From positions 1 through 64,000 of the forward strand of contig JAYRGW010000016.1 in NCBI GenBank assembly GCA_041907665.1: a DNA stretch of 64,000 nt, given 5' to 3'. The first letter of the stretch is position 1; each line of letters begins with the position of its first letter. The translations under genes and the position numbers were made by a program. The notes under the pieces were generated by a model that was not told the origin of the DNA, made no database searches, and saw nothing but the letters and a program-made list of their open reading frames with translations. Positions 18,116 to 25,871 of this stretch are shown here, in pieces. The stretch is from JAAYUD01 sp041907665. GTDB lineage: Bacteria > Bacteroidota > Bacteroidia > Bacteroidales > Bacteroidaceae.

Positions 18116-19008
18116 TATTTGATGAAATTGATATAGCCGTACATACCTATCTTAATATATCCGTCATTCACGATGCTGACTTTTATGGCATATACCATAT
18201 TCTCTCTGTCATCGGCCGTTTGAATGTTCTTAGGAATGAATTCTGCTTTCGGCGAAATCCACGATATGGTTCCGCTATATTTTTTTTGTTCTTTGCCATA
18301 GTCGGCATAGACTTCTACTCGCTGGCCTAACTTTAGATTTGCCAATTGTCCAGACGTGACGTAACTTCTCAGAAACAAGTGCTTCAAGTCGGCTATCTTA
18401 AATAGGGGTTTGCCTATTGCTGCCATTTCGCCCGCTTCCGTATACTTGTCGAGTATGGTTCCCGAGATGGGCGACACAATGCGGCATTTCTGTAGCTTAT
18501 CTTCTATTTGTGCTATTTGTATGCTTATAGACGAACTCTGTGCGTTAATACTATTTACACTATTCTGCAATGTCGATTGTTGTGCAGCCAATTGGTTCCG
18601 AAGTATCGTAATGGCCGAATTGATATCATCCAGTTGTTTCTGAGTAGCAGCATTGCCTTTCATCAGATTGATGATGCGTCGGCGTTCTGTCTCTTGTTTA
18701 CTGATTTCCGATTTGATCGCTGCTATTTGGGTATTTACTTTCGGCGTGTTGCTTCGCACCGAAGTGATGTTTTTGGCCAATTGCAACTTTTGCAGATAGA
18801 GTTGTACGGAGTCGATGTTACCTACACATTCTCCTGCTTGAATTTCACTACCTTCCGATATATTGAATTGCATGATTCTACCGTTACCTTCACTCGAAAC
18901 ATTGACTTCAGTAGCTTCAAATGTTCCGGTCGCATCAAAGTTCTTTTTGTTGTTAGAGCAGCTTGCCAATAGCATACCGGCAAAGCAGAAATAAATTATC
19001 TTTTTCAT
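18115..19008 (-). CDS. HlyD-family membrane fusion lipoprotein
   Basis: This 297-residue periplasmic adaptor starts with a lipoprotein signal ending in LASC (Cys17). Then come a biotinyl-lipoyl half (about 30-65, VSSEGNGRIMQFNISEGSEIQAGE), a long helical hairpin (about 70-175) rich in Gln, Ser and Ile heptads, the second half-lipoyl (RIVSPISGTILDKYTEAGE, about 178-196), and a beta-barrel domain. It bridges the ABC permeases and the TolC-like channel across the periplasm, like YbhG. It lies 5 bases after the TolC-like gene. Confidence 0.92.
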   Translation of the reverse strand: MKKIIYFCFAGMLLASCSNNKKNFDATGTFEATEVNVSSEGNGRIMQFNISEGSEIQAGECVGNIDSVQLYLQKLQLAKNITSVRSNTPKVNTQIAAIKSEISKQETERRRIINLMKGNAATQKQLDDINSAITILRNQLAAQQSTLQNSVNSINAQSSSISIQIAQIEDKLQKCRIVSPISGTILDKYTEAGEMAAIGKPLFKIADLKHLFLRSYVTSGQLANLKLGQRVEVYADYGKEQKKYSGTISWISPKAEFIPKNIQTADDRENMVYAIKVSIVNDGYIKIGMYGYINFIK

Positions 19009-19013
19009 ACGGC

Positions 19014-20297
19014 TTATTCGTTAATTGTATTTTTTAATTGATATATACGGTTTATAAGTTCTATCTCGTGAGTCGCTTTCGCAATTTTAGAATTGTTTTC
19101 GGAAGTGATATCTCGAAGTAAATCATTGACATTGATAATACCATTGTTTAACTTTGATTCCGACGCTTTTCTTACCGATGTGCGTAACGATATAATCTCA
19201 TCGTCATCATTGAGTATCTTTTTCATTTCGTCGATAGCATTTTGTTGCTTTGTTGTAGTAACTAGTGTATTGAACAAAAATGTTTGTTTTTGAGTCTCTA
19301 TACGTTGAGATGCAATATGGAGGTTTGTCAAGTCGCGCTTTTGTGTATACAAACTGCCGAAGTTCCACTTCAATCGGATACCTACCATCACGTTCATGGT
19401 CCATTTATTCTCCATCATATCCTTGAATAAGTTGAATCCCGGGTTGCCGTAGTAACCTTGTGCAAATGCTCCTAGTTGTGGATGCAAGGCCGCATATATT
19501 GCAGATCGATGTGCTTCAACCCCCTTTTGTTGTGCATCGAACAGCGCTAGTTCCGGGCGGTTTACTATTTTCGAGTCAACCGTAGTAGCAGAAGGCATTT
19601 CCAATTCTGCATTCTCTGTGTCTCGATGGATGAATAGACTCAGCATTTGTCTGTACGATTTGCTGGCTGCTGCAATTTGTGTATACTGTTGTCGGGTCGA
19701 CAGCAGTTCTGCTTTCACTGTATTGAGATCGCTTGGCAAGGCCGTGTGATTGTTTATCATGGTCTGAATCTTTTCACAATTGCTTTGCAATAATTGCTGC
19801 ATATTGATATTTTCTTTCTCTTGCGCTTGCAATAGTAAGATACCGAAAAATAAGGAGTTCACTCTGTCCTTCAAACCATAAAGTTCTACTTCAACTTGTT
19901 GCTTTTCTGTCTCGCTCTCCGATTGGGTTATTCTGTTCTTCGATTTGATGGCACCTCCATCCCATATCACTTGGTTTACGTCTACGCCTATCTTATATTG
20001 ATCTTTATTGAGCCCTTTCATATTTACTCCCATATTGCCGAATGCTTTTTTCATTGCATCGGGATATTCCGTGACTGCATTCTGATAGGTCGCTTGAGAC
20101 GACAGACTTACTTGAGGAAGGTAAGCTGTTTTTGCATTTTCTATCGTATATTGCTTTGTGCTTTCAATAAAATCCATTTGCCGTAGTGAAGGGTAATTTT
20201 CACGTGCCAAACCTTGGCATTCGTCTATCGTGAGACTTTGTGAATAGACCGACGTGGAGCAAACCACAAAGAGCATGATTGATATTAATGATTTCAT
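19014..20297 (-). CDS. TolC-like outer membrane efflux protein
   Basis: This is a 427-residue OEP-family channel with a signal peptide (ending about residue 19, VYSQ) and two helical repeats; the first strand-bearing loop is around AYLPQVSLSSQATYQNAV and the second around HPQLGAFAQGYYGNPGFNL. It is expected to form a trimer that spans the outer membrane and periplasm. Its ATG overlaps the stop of the TetR gene by 4 bases, so regulator and pump are coupled. Confidence 0.92.
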   Translation of the reverse strand: MKSLISIMLFVVCSTSVYSQSLTIDECQGLARENYPSLRQMDFIESTKQYTIENAKTAYLPQVSLSSQATYQNAVTEYPDAMKKAFGNMGVNMKGLNKDQYKIGVDVNQVIWDGGAIKSKNRITQSESETEKQQVEVELYGLKDRVNSLFFGILLLQAQEKENINMQQLLQSNCEKIQTMINNHTALPSDLNTVKAELLSTRQQYTQIAAASKSYRQMLSLFIHRDTENAELEMPSATTVDSKIVNRPELALFDAQQKGVEAHRSAIYAALHPQLGAFAQGYYGNPGFNLFKDMMENKWTMNVMVGIRLKWNFGSLYTQKRDLTNLHIASQRIETQKQTFLFNTLVTTTKQQNAIDEMKKILNDDDEIISLRTSVRKASESKLNNGIINVNDLLRDITSENNSKIAKATHEIELINRIYQLKNTINE

Positions 20298-20929
20298 ACT
20301 GCGTATTCTTTATTGAGTAAACGGTTTATGATTATTTGAATTGTTTCCTTTTTACGAGCTTCTAGAAATTCTTTATCAGATTTATAGAAAAATCCGGTAA
20401 AGTTCTGTACAATGGGATAAGCAATAAAGACAAATAAATTCAGAGAAGCGATGTCTAATAGCAAATCAATGATCTTGATGTCGTTTATTTCGCATGTAGC
20501 TATCAGTTCTTTCATTTCCTTTTGAAGTTTACCCGCTATGTTGCTGGCTACATCTTTCACTCTTTCTTTTAATAAATACGCTCTTTCCGGTTTGGATATC
20601 AGTTCGTTGATTACGAATCTGGGTAGTTCGGGGTTTTGTGCGAGAAAGTCGAAATGTGCCTCAATACCCTTTTGCAATCTTTCAATGAAGTTTCCCTTGT
20701 TATCTTGAAATGCCGAGATAATGGATTGCATCATTATTCCTGTCTTTTCTTTAAAAACCTGATTGAACAGATTTTCTTTCGTGCGGAAATAATAATGTAG
20801 CATAGCGTGTGTCACGCCTGCGGCTTTTGCTATCGATTGGGTCTTTGCACCATCATACCCTTTTGACATAAATTCTCTTTCGGCAGCTTCCAATATAGCT
20901 CTTTCCGAAGTACTCGATTGTATTGTCAT
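20294..20929 (-). CDS. TetR/AcrR-family transcriptional regulator
   Basis: This 211-residue regulator has an N-terminal helix-turn-helix (about residues 8-55): RAILEAAEREFMSKGYDGAKT, then SIAKAAGVTHAMLHYYFRTKENLF, a textbook TetR DNA-binding domain. The C-terminal helical domain (about 60-205) is the ligand sensor. It is the first gene of the seven-gene efflux operon, so it probably represses the operon including itself; two 16-bp palindromes of matching sequence sit upstream (20965-20980 and 21014-21029). E. coli pairs ybhGFSR with the TetR protein CecR, a parallel arrangement. Confidence 0.95.
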   Translation of the reverse strand: MTIQSSTSERAILEAAEREFMSKGYDGAKTQSIAKAAGVTHAMLHYYFRTKENLFNQVFKEKTGIMMQSIISAFQDNKGNFIERLQKGIEAHFDFLAQNPELPRFVINELISKPERAYLLKERVKDVASNIAGKLQKEMKELIATCEINDIKIIDLLLDIASLNLFVFIAYPIVQNFTGFFYKSDKEFLEARKKETIQIIINRLLNKEYAV

Positions 20930-20964
20930 ATTTATATATTAATAATTTGGTTTATCAAACGTGT

Positions 20965-21029
20965 CTAACAGAATTGTTAGTGCAAAGAAAAACATAAAAA
21001 CGATACGTTGTTATTAACAAGATTGTTAA
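20965..21029. promoter_or_regulatory. Twin TetR operator-like palindromes
   Basis: CTAACAGAATTGTTAG (20965-20980) and TTAACAAGATTGTTAA (21014-21029) share the form YTAACA-nnAT-TGTTAR, with centres 49 bases apart. A weak -7-like box (TTTCTTTG on the minus strand, about 20982-20989) lies between them, so the proximal site would cover the transcription start of tetR. Confidence 0.75.
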
Positions 21030-21146
21030 TTAAGAAAGTTTAATATTATGTACTCTGTATAGTGCTCGTGAGCGTATATCTGATTAATAATATTATATTG
21101 CTTTTCTTTATTGGATAGAACAATAGGCTCTATGGCAAGGATATTA

Positions 21147-22217
21147 TTATTTCTGGGATGTTTTGCGGATAACTTCTTCGATTGGCAGGCGTTCATCACT
21201 TCGTGGGGAAGGTTTATCTGTTCTTCCTAACCGTAGAACCAATGCGGGAAACTCGCTTTTTGCATTTGGAAAGATAGAATAGAAAGGTTCTTCATGCGCA
21301 GCAATAACCTTTTTATATTGTGGAGGAAAGAAATTTGGCTCAATATCTTTTTTAGTAAAATATTGAGGTAGTACACCGTATGGTTGAGCGGATAATCCTT
21401 CTGCCGTAACCGTAAGCCATAGCTGTTCAATAGCTCGTCCAGCCTCTATATATTCAATACGGTTACGGTGGGGTATGGTAATTAGGCATATGCCACCTGC
21501 TTTCATTAGCTTAGCCGATAAACGCTTAGCAACTAGACGTCCGATGCCTAGATTACTAATTATTTGGTTAATTGACCAATGGCGGAGCAGTTTGGCAAAG
21601 CGGACTGCGATAGTTGGAACTTTAAGGCTCTCGAATGTCAAACCATAATGTTTTTCATTGATTCCTTTTGTTGTAAACCTCAGAATGTGAAATAATTCAT
21701 TATGAAGAGGTTTATATGCAAGTCTGATATATGATGAATGGGCATCCATATAAGCCATTTGTTTGAAATGCTTATAATCGGTCGTCCAATGAATACGAGC
21801 ATCAAATCTTTCTACAGCCTGGTTCAATCGCTCTATACAGTCCGCCTCGATAGAATCTACTTGGAAAGGATTTCTGTTTGTATTGCGTATGCGAATAAAA
21901 TCAACTAGTGTCGATTTTGTTGCGCCTATAGAAAAAGTGACAACTGCTACAGGTTCAGTTGTATCTTTAGCTTTTTTATAAATCACTTTTGCACATAAGC
22001 TATATTCAGTAGCAGCCAATACTATATTTTGAATAGCTGCACCAATGCTTATCCATGAAAACATATTCAATGTATCGGTCGGAAGCATTCGTAATGGAGT
22101 ACAATATATCTCTATGCTATCATTCTTTCTACGAAATTCCCAAGGTTGCATATTGTCGGCTGAAGGAGCAAAAGATGCTTGTTCAACTAATGCTAAAAAT
22201 AATTCTTCTGTTAGCAT
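21147..22217 (-). CDS. Nitroreductase-family flavoprotein
   Basis: This 356-residue protein starts LVEQASFAPSADNMQPWEFR, the FMN-binding opening of nitroreductases, then carries a long insertion. The C-terminal half includes EYIEAGRAIEQLWLTVTAEGLSAQPYG, the second conserved segment near the flavin. At 356 residues it is much longer than classic nitroreductases (about 200) and close to the Acg-like group that keeps the fold with an internal duplication or insert. It follows the acyltransferase gene by 24 bases in the same direction. Substrate not evident. Confidence 0.85.
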   Translation of the reverse strand: MLTEELFLALVEQASFAPSADNMQPWEFRRKNDSIEIYCTPLRMLPTDTLNMFSWISIGAAIQNIVLAATEYSLCAKVIYKKAKDTTEPVAVVTFSIGATKSTLVDFIRIRNTNRNPFQVDSIEADCIERLNQAVERFDARIHWTTDYKHFKQMAYMDAHSSYIRLAYKPLHNELFHILRFTTKGINEKHYGLTFESLKVPTIAVRFAKLLRHWSINQIISNLGIGRLVAKRLSAKLMKAGGICLITIPHRNRIEYIEAGRAIEQLWLTVTAEGLSAQPYGVLPQYFTKKDIEPNFFPPQYKKVIAAHEEPFYSIFPNAKSEFPALVLRLGRTDKPSPRSDERLPIEEVIRKTSQK

Positions 22218-22241
22218 TATTTCAGTGTATGATAAAAGAAT

Positions 22242-23432
22242 TTATACTTTTGCATAAATCTGGTTTTTAATATCTTTCAATTGAATTCGGTCTGAAACAT
22301 CTTGTTGGCGAAAAACGTGGTGGTTGTTTTCAGGTTGTTCGATATGTCTTTGAATAATATCTGCATATAAGACGCCAAGTTGAGGATTATTGAAAGTCTT
22401 TATGAAATAAAATGCAGGTTCTAATTCGCTACCAATTGAAGCTTTAAAATCGTAAGTAGTAATGCCAATATTAAATATCTTTTTATGAAGTTGGCACGCA
22501 ACCCTAAACGATTCGAAAATATTATTGGCATACAGATCGTATTGATCTCTGAAACGGTAATCGATACCTGCCGCCATTCCGAAATACTCTTTATCGCCAA
22601 TCAAATTTAATCCATAAGCAATGATTTCTCCATTTCTTTTGATTGCTACTACATGGCTTCTATCTTTTAGAAAAGTGGACATCGAACGAAAAAAGGCAGG
22701 TGTAAGATGCTCATGTTCATAACTATTACTACGTTTAGCAATGTTTTCCCATAATTTGCTGAGTCGTTCAGCATAAATACCATAATCTTTTATCACCTCA
22801 ACGGAAATCTCAGGTGCCTGCAATTTGGTACGTTTTTGACGAATATTATTCCTCCGTTTTGCTGTTAAAGCACTCATATATTCTTCAAAGCATTTCCAAT
22901 GAATGTTTATTCGTGCTATAGGGAAACCCATTATTGGATAATATCCATCCTTTTTCAAGGATGCAAAGGTTTTGTAATGTGCTAGGTCAATATCTCTTAT
23001 TAGGCATAAATCTGATTGCTCTATTGTTGCGATAGCGTTCAATTGTTTCGAGAGAGCTGTCAGAAAATCTGTTTGATGCATAGATTGTATAGATACCGTT
23101 GGTCCTAAAGAAGCAATATGTCCAACTTCAAGCAAACGAATATTCATAAAATCTCGTGTGGAACTATCTATCGTTTTCAGAACCTTGCAATCTAGTGAAT
23201 AGTCAGATGCCATCTTTGCTAAATTTGCCTGCAAAACAAAACAGTAAGTTATTCCTATAGGCTCTCCGTTCCAATATCCGATTAAATAGTAAGGGTGAAG
23301 ATGGTTGATACGGGATATTTCTATGGCTCGCAAATGATCTATCTCAAGATTTACCATATCCCGAGTTACTAGACGATTCCAGTATTCCGTTGGAACATCT
23401 GTGATGGTATTATAACGTTGAAATTGAAACAT
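22242..23432 (-). CDS. GNAT/FemAB-like acyltransferase (BioF2-like domain)
   Basis: The frame is open for another 89 codons upstream, but the start chosen is the ATG at 23430-23432 (MFQFQRYNTITD), since the upstream codons encode a low-complexity F/Y/K-rich stretch typical of non-coding AT-rich DNA and overlap the divergent gene's control region. The 396-residue product has a C-terminal acetyltransferase fold (about 200-370: ALTAKRRNNIRQKRTKL, HVVAIKRNGEIIAYGLNLIG, FGMAAGIDY), matching the acetyltransferase_6/BioF2-like class. It may transfer an acyl or aminoacyl group. The nitroreductase gene is directly downstream. Confidence 0.8.
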   Translation of the reverse strand: MFQFQRYNTITDVPTEYWNRLVTRDMVNLEIDHLRAIEISRINHLHPYYLIGYWNGEPIGITYCFVLQANLAKMASDYSLDCKVLKTIDSSTRDFMNIRLLEVGHIASLGPTVSIQSMHQTDFLTALSKQLNAIATIEQSDLCLIRDIDLAHYKTFASLKKDGYYPIMGFPIARINIHWKCFEEYMSALTAKRRNNIRQKRTKLQAPEISVEVIKDYGIYAERLSKLWENIAKRSNSYEHEHLTPAFFRSMSTFLKDRSHVVAIKRNGEIIAYGLNLIGDKEYFGMAAGIDYRFRDQYDLYANNIFESFRVACQLHKKIFNIGITTYDFKASIGSELEPAFYFIKTFNNPQLGVLYADIIQRHIEQPENNHHVFRQQDVSDRIQLKDIKNQIYAKV

Positions 23433-23752
23433 TGTGTATTTTTTGCAAAGTAAAGGGTTATCATTTTTATATGCAAGGTAAAATCGGTGAATACTATAAA
23501 AAATACCGATGAATGTGATTTCTTCGTTACTAGATGCTGCTTTAAAATAGTTGAATTTAAAAAAATAATAGAGCGTATAACATATCTTGATATAGCAATT
23601 TTGTATCTTTGTTTTTGTATTGAATCGAAATAGGAGAATTAGACCGAAGCGCATAACTTGGTAAAAGCGTAACAGAATATACAAGAAACCTTCTTGCATT
23701 CACTAAACATATAACTAAAAATCGTCTGAATAGGATACAAAAAGTAAGAGAA
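23433..23752. other. Divergent intergenic region, AT-rich
   Basis: This 320-base region separates the minus-strand acyltransferase from the plus-strand hydrolase. It has a plus-strand -7-like box TATCTTTG at 23604-23611 (well-placed -33 element not clear), and a minus-strand TACTTTG close to 23446-23452. I see no conserved RNA or operator. Confidence 0.5.
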
Positions 23753-24244
23753 ATGAAAAAGGCATTAGTAATAATAGACATTCAAAATGATATAACAAAG
23801 AATTACAAGGACATAATTGACAATATAAATAAAGCCATAGATTGGGCAGTTAATAATGATGTTTATGTCGTTTATATAAGGCACGAAAATTTATCAGCCG
23901 GTACAAGGACTTTTAAACACAATACACGTGGGGCTGAATTAGTTCCGGATTTGAAAATAGTATCGGAAAATGTTTTCACAAAATACAAAGGAAATGCATT
24001 GAGCAGTGAGGGCTTCGCTGACTTTATTGATAAAAACGGAATAGATGAATTCTATATAACAGGAGCCGATGCTATTGCTTGTGTCAAATCAACTTGTTAT
24101 AACTTGACTAAGGCAAATTATAAAGTTAATGTCTTATCAGATTGCGTTACGAGTTATGATAAAAGGAAGATTGACGAAATGCTTCATTATTATGAAAGCA
24201 AAGGTTGTAAAATTATTCGTTTGAATGACCTGTTATGCCAATAG
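23753..24244 (+). CDS. Isochorismatase-like cysteine hydrolase
   Basis: This 163-residue hydrolase has the isochorismatase-fold triad: Asp9 in IIDIQND, Lys79 in TKYKGNAL, and the nucleophile Cys110 in GADAIACVKSTC. Cytoplasmic, no signal. Such enzymes act on amides of small molecules (nicotinamidase-like) or isochorismate; no residue here distinguishes them. It overlaps the following gene by 10 bases (24235-24244), so the two are probably coupled. A good ribosome site, AAGAGAA, precedes the ATG. Confidence 0.88.
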   Translation: MKKALVIIDIQNDITKNYKDIIDNINKAIDWAVNNDVYVVYIRHENLSAGTRTFKHNTRGAELVPDLKIVSENVFTKYKGNALSSEGFADFIDKNGIDEFYITGADAIACVKSTCYNLTKANYKVNVLSDCVTSYDKRKIDEMLHYYESKGCKIIRLNDLLCQ

Positions 24245-24804
24245 ACAATAGCGTAAAGTGTTTTGAAAATCGGGAAGATTGGAGAAAGTGGCTGACAGAA
24301 AACTTTGAAACCAAGAGCGAAATATGGTTTGTATTTCCCTATAAATCGTCGGGTGAAAAAGGTATTACTTACAATGATGCCGTTGAAGAAGCACTTTGCT
24401 TCGAATGGATTGACAGTACGATAAAGTCGCTTGATGAAGAACACAAAATACAGCATTTCACACCTAGAAAGCCTAAAAGTACATACTCGCAAGCCAACAA
24501 AGAAAGACTCAAATGGCTATTGGAAAATAAAATGATACACCCTAAATTTGAGGATAAAATACGAGCTGTTTTATCCCATCCTTTTATCTTTCCAAATGAT
24601 ATAATTGACAGATTGAAAGAAGATAAAATAGTGTGGGAGAGCTATCAACATTTTTCCGATGCATATAAACGTATCCGAATTGCATACATTGAAGCAGCAA
24701 GAAAACGACCGGAAGAGTTTGAAAAGCGATTAAATAACTTTATCAATAAAACGAAAGAGAATAAACTAATAAAGGGATTTGGTGGCATTGAAAAATACTA
24801 TTAA
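24235..24804 (+). CDS. YdeI/OmpD-associated family protein
   Basis: This 189-residue cytoplasmic protein matches the YdeI (bacteriocin-resistance-associated) family in order: FENREDWRKWLTENF near the start, then EIWFVFPYKSSGEKGITYNDAVEEALCFEWIDST (residues about 25-60), RKPKSTYSQANKERLKWLLEN (about 80-100), and an Arg/Lys-rich C-terminal helix. The family binds or modifies unknown small molecules. It is the second gene after the isochorismatase-like hydrolase and ends just before the second HU relic. Confidence 0.85.
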   Translation: MPIDNSVKCFENREDWRKWLTENFETKSEIWFVFPYKSSGEKGITYNDAVEEALCFEWIDSTIKSLDEEHKIQHFTPRKPKSTYSQANKERLKWLLENKMIHPKFEDKIRAVLSHPFIFPNDIIDRLKEDKIVWESYQHFSDAYKRIRIAYIEAARKRPEEFEKRLNNFINKTKENKLIKGFGGIEKYY

Positions 24805-24979
24805 CCGCAGCAGATACTGACATCGTTTTCCCGGCAACTTCTGTCACCTTATCTTGTTGTCTATGAGCGATATATGCTGTGACGGCTTATTTTCGGGACT
24901 CCAAAATGGTATTATCTTACTCATTGTTAATGCGTTATGAAACGCGGGTTGCCCGCTTCGCATGTCAACCGATTATTTC

Positions 24980-25251
24980 ATTAGTCTGTATGCGCCGTGC
25001 ACGCACCCGTGTGGAAACTTCTAGGCGTGGGAATATAGATGCTGCTGTTGTACGGACCTTCGCGCGAGAGTAGAGGATATTTTCCGTCGCACAACTCTTT
25101 GATGCGTCATTCGGTGTTGCCGATGAAGCATATTCAAATCGTTCTTTAATTGGTCGTAGGTAATCACTTCTTTGCTTACTGTCTATGCATGAAAGCGGCC
25201 GAGCTCTTCTTTATTTGAAGAAGGAGTTTTGTACACTTCGTATTGAATCAT
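24980..25251 (-). pseudogene. Decayed HU-family DNA-binding protein gene (copy 2)
   Basis: On the minus strand the ATG at 25249-25251 opens MIQYEVYKTPSSNKEELGRF, then hits a stop after FHA and continues as TVSKEVITYDQLKND, the N-terminus of the Bacteroidales HU-like family. Further on, in a shifted frame (about 25075-25009), REGPYNSSIYIPTPRSF resembles the C-terminal winged-helix end of the longer members of that family. In-frame stops, a frameshift and a missing middle make it a pseudogene. A short GCGGG-TTG-CCCGC hairpin (24944-24956) downstream may have been its terminator. Confidence 0.75.
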
Positions 25252-25294
25252 GGTTGTCGTTTTTAGGATATTTCTGTCGGCTCATTAAGGTTTT

Positions 25295-25340
25295 GTCGTT
25301 CCACCTAGGTGATTCGGTCAACTCATATAGGTGGAATGAT
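25295..25340. repeat. Shorter CACCTAGGTG palindromic array
   Basis: This is the counterpart of 9859-9948 in inverted orientation: GTCGTTCCACCTAGGTGATT at one end and CATATAGGTGGAATGAT at the other. It is 46 bp, 44 bp shorter than the first copy, because one repeat block (the two TCACCTGGGTGA units with spacer) is absent. Confidence 0.8.
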
Positions 25341-25815
25341 ATGCGTCTAAAGATAAAGATACAAAATCTATCTGATATGGACTAACTTTTATCCGTATGT
25401 TGTACATCTATATGTTGTACAGGTGTTTAGCGATATTTCGATCAGTCTATTTGCCTGGCATTTAGCAATTAGCAGCGTAAAAATAGGTACAGTCATTCCG
25501 GTTCTATGTATTCGGTCATTCGGGAATGGTGCTTGTCCGAGCCGTTGTGTCGACAGGAAAAATAGTGCCAATGGCGACACTCAACTTTCATAAATCGCTG
25601 TGTGACAGCTTAATCATGCATTTTTCGTGTCCCATTTTTGCCTCGTCTGTTTATAATAGGTTGACCGATAGGCTTTTGATGTGACAGATGTGTCTGCGAA
25701 ACTTTATTTTTATTTCGAACTCAACTATTCAGTAAACCATTTGTTGCTAGATTTGTTGATCTCCAAACTTAGGTGACTATTCTATGAATAGTGGATTTTA
25801 TGTTTATAAAAAGAA

Positions 25816-25845
25816 AAGAGGTTGCAAATTGACTTGCAACCTCTT
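25816..25845 (-). terminator. rpsA rho-independent terminator
   Basis: A 12-bp perfect stem (AAGAGGTTGCAA at 25816-25827 and its complement at 25834-25845) with a 6-base loop; on the minus strand it is followed by a T-rich run (TTTTCTTTTT). It lies 26 bases beyond the rpsA stop. Confidence 0.88.
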
Positions 25846-25871
25846 CTGTTCAAATTATAATTCAGTAAAAA

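Larger units (their letters stand above)
24805..25871. other. Relic region without intact genes
   Basis: This 1.07-kb region between the YdeI-like gene and rpsA holds a decayed HU locus on the minus strand (homologous to 9511-10236, inverted), with only short spurious frames on the plus strand. The homology runs from about 24829 to 25703. The rpsA terminator follows at 25816-25845. Confidence 0.8.

Noticed and set aside
23433..23699. N-terminal extension of the acyltransferase frame
   Set aside because: Low-complexity F/Y/K-rich translation that overlaps the divergent control region; the ATG at 23432 gives a sensible protein.
24879..25385. Two plus-strand short open frames (24879-25073 and 25185-25385)
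   Set aside because: They are shadows of the decayed HU locus on the other strand and have no coding features.
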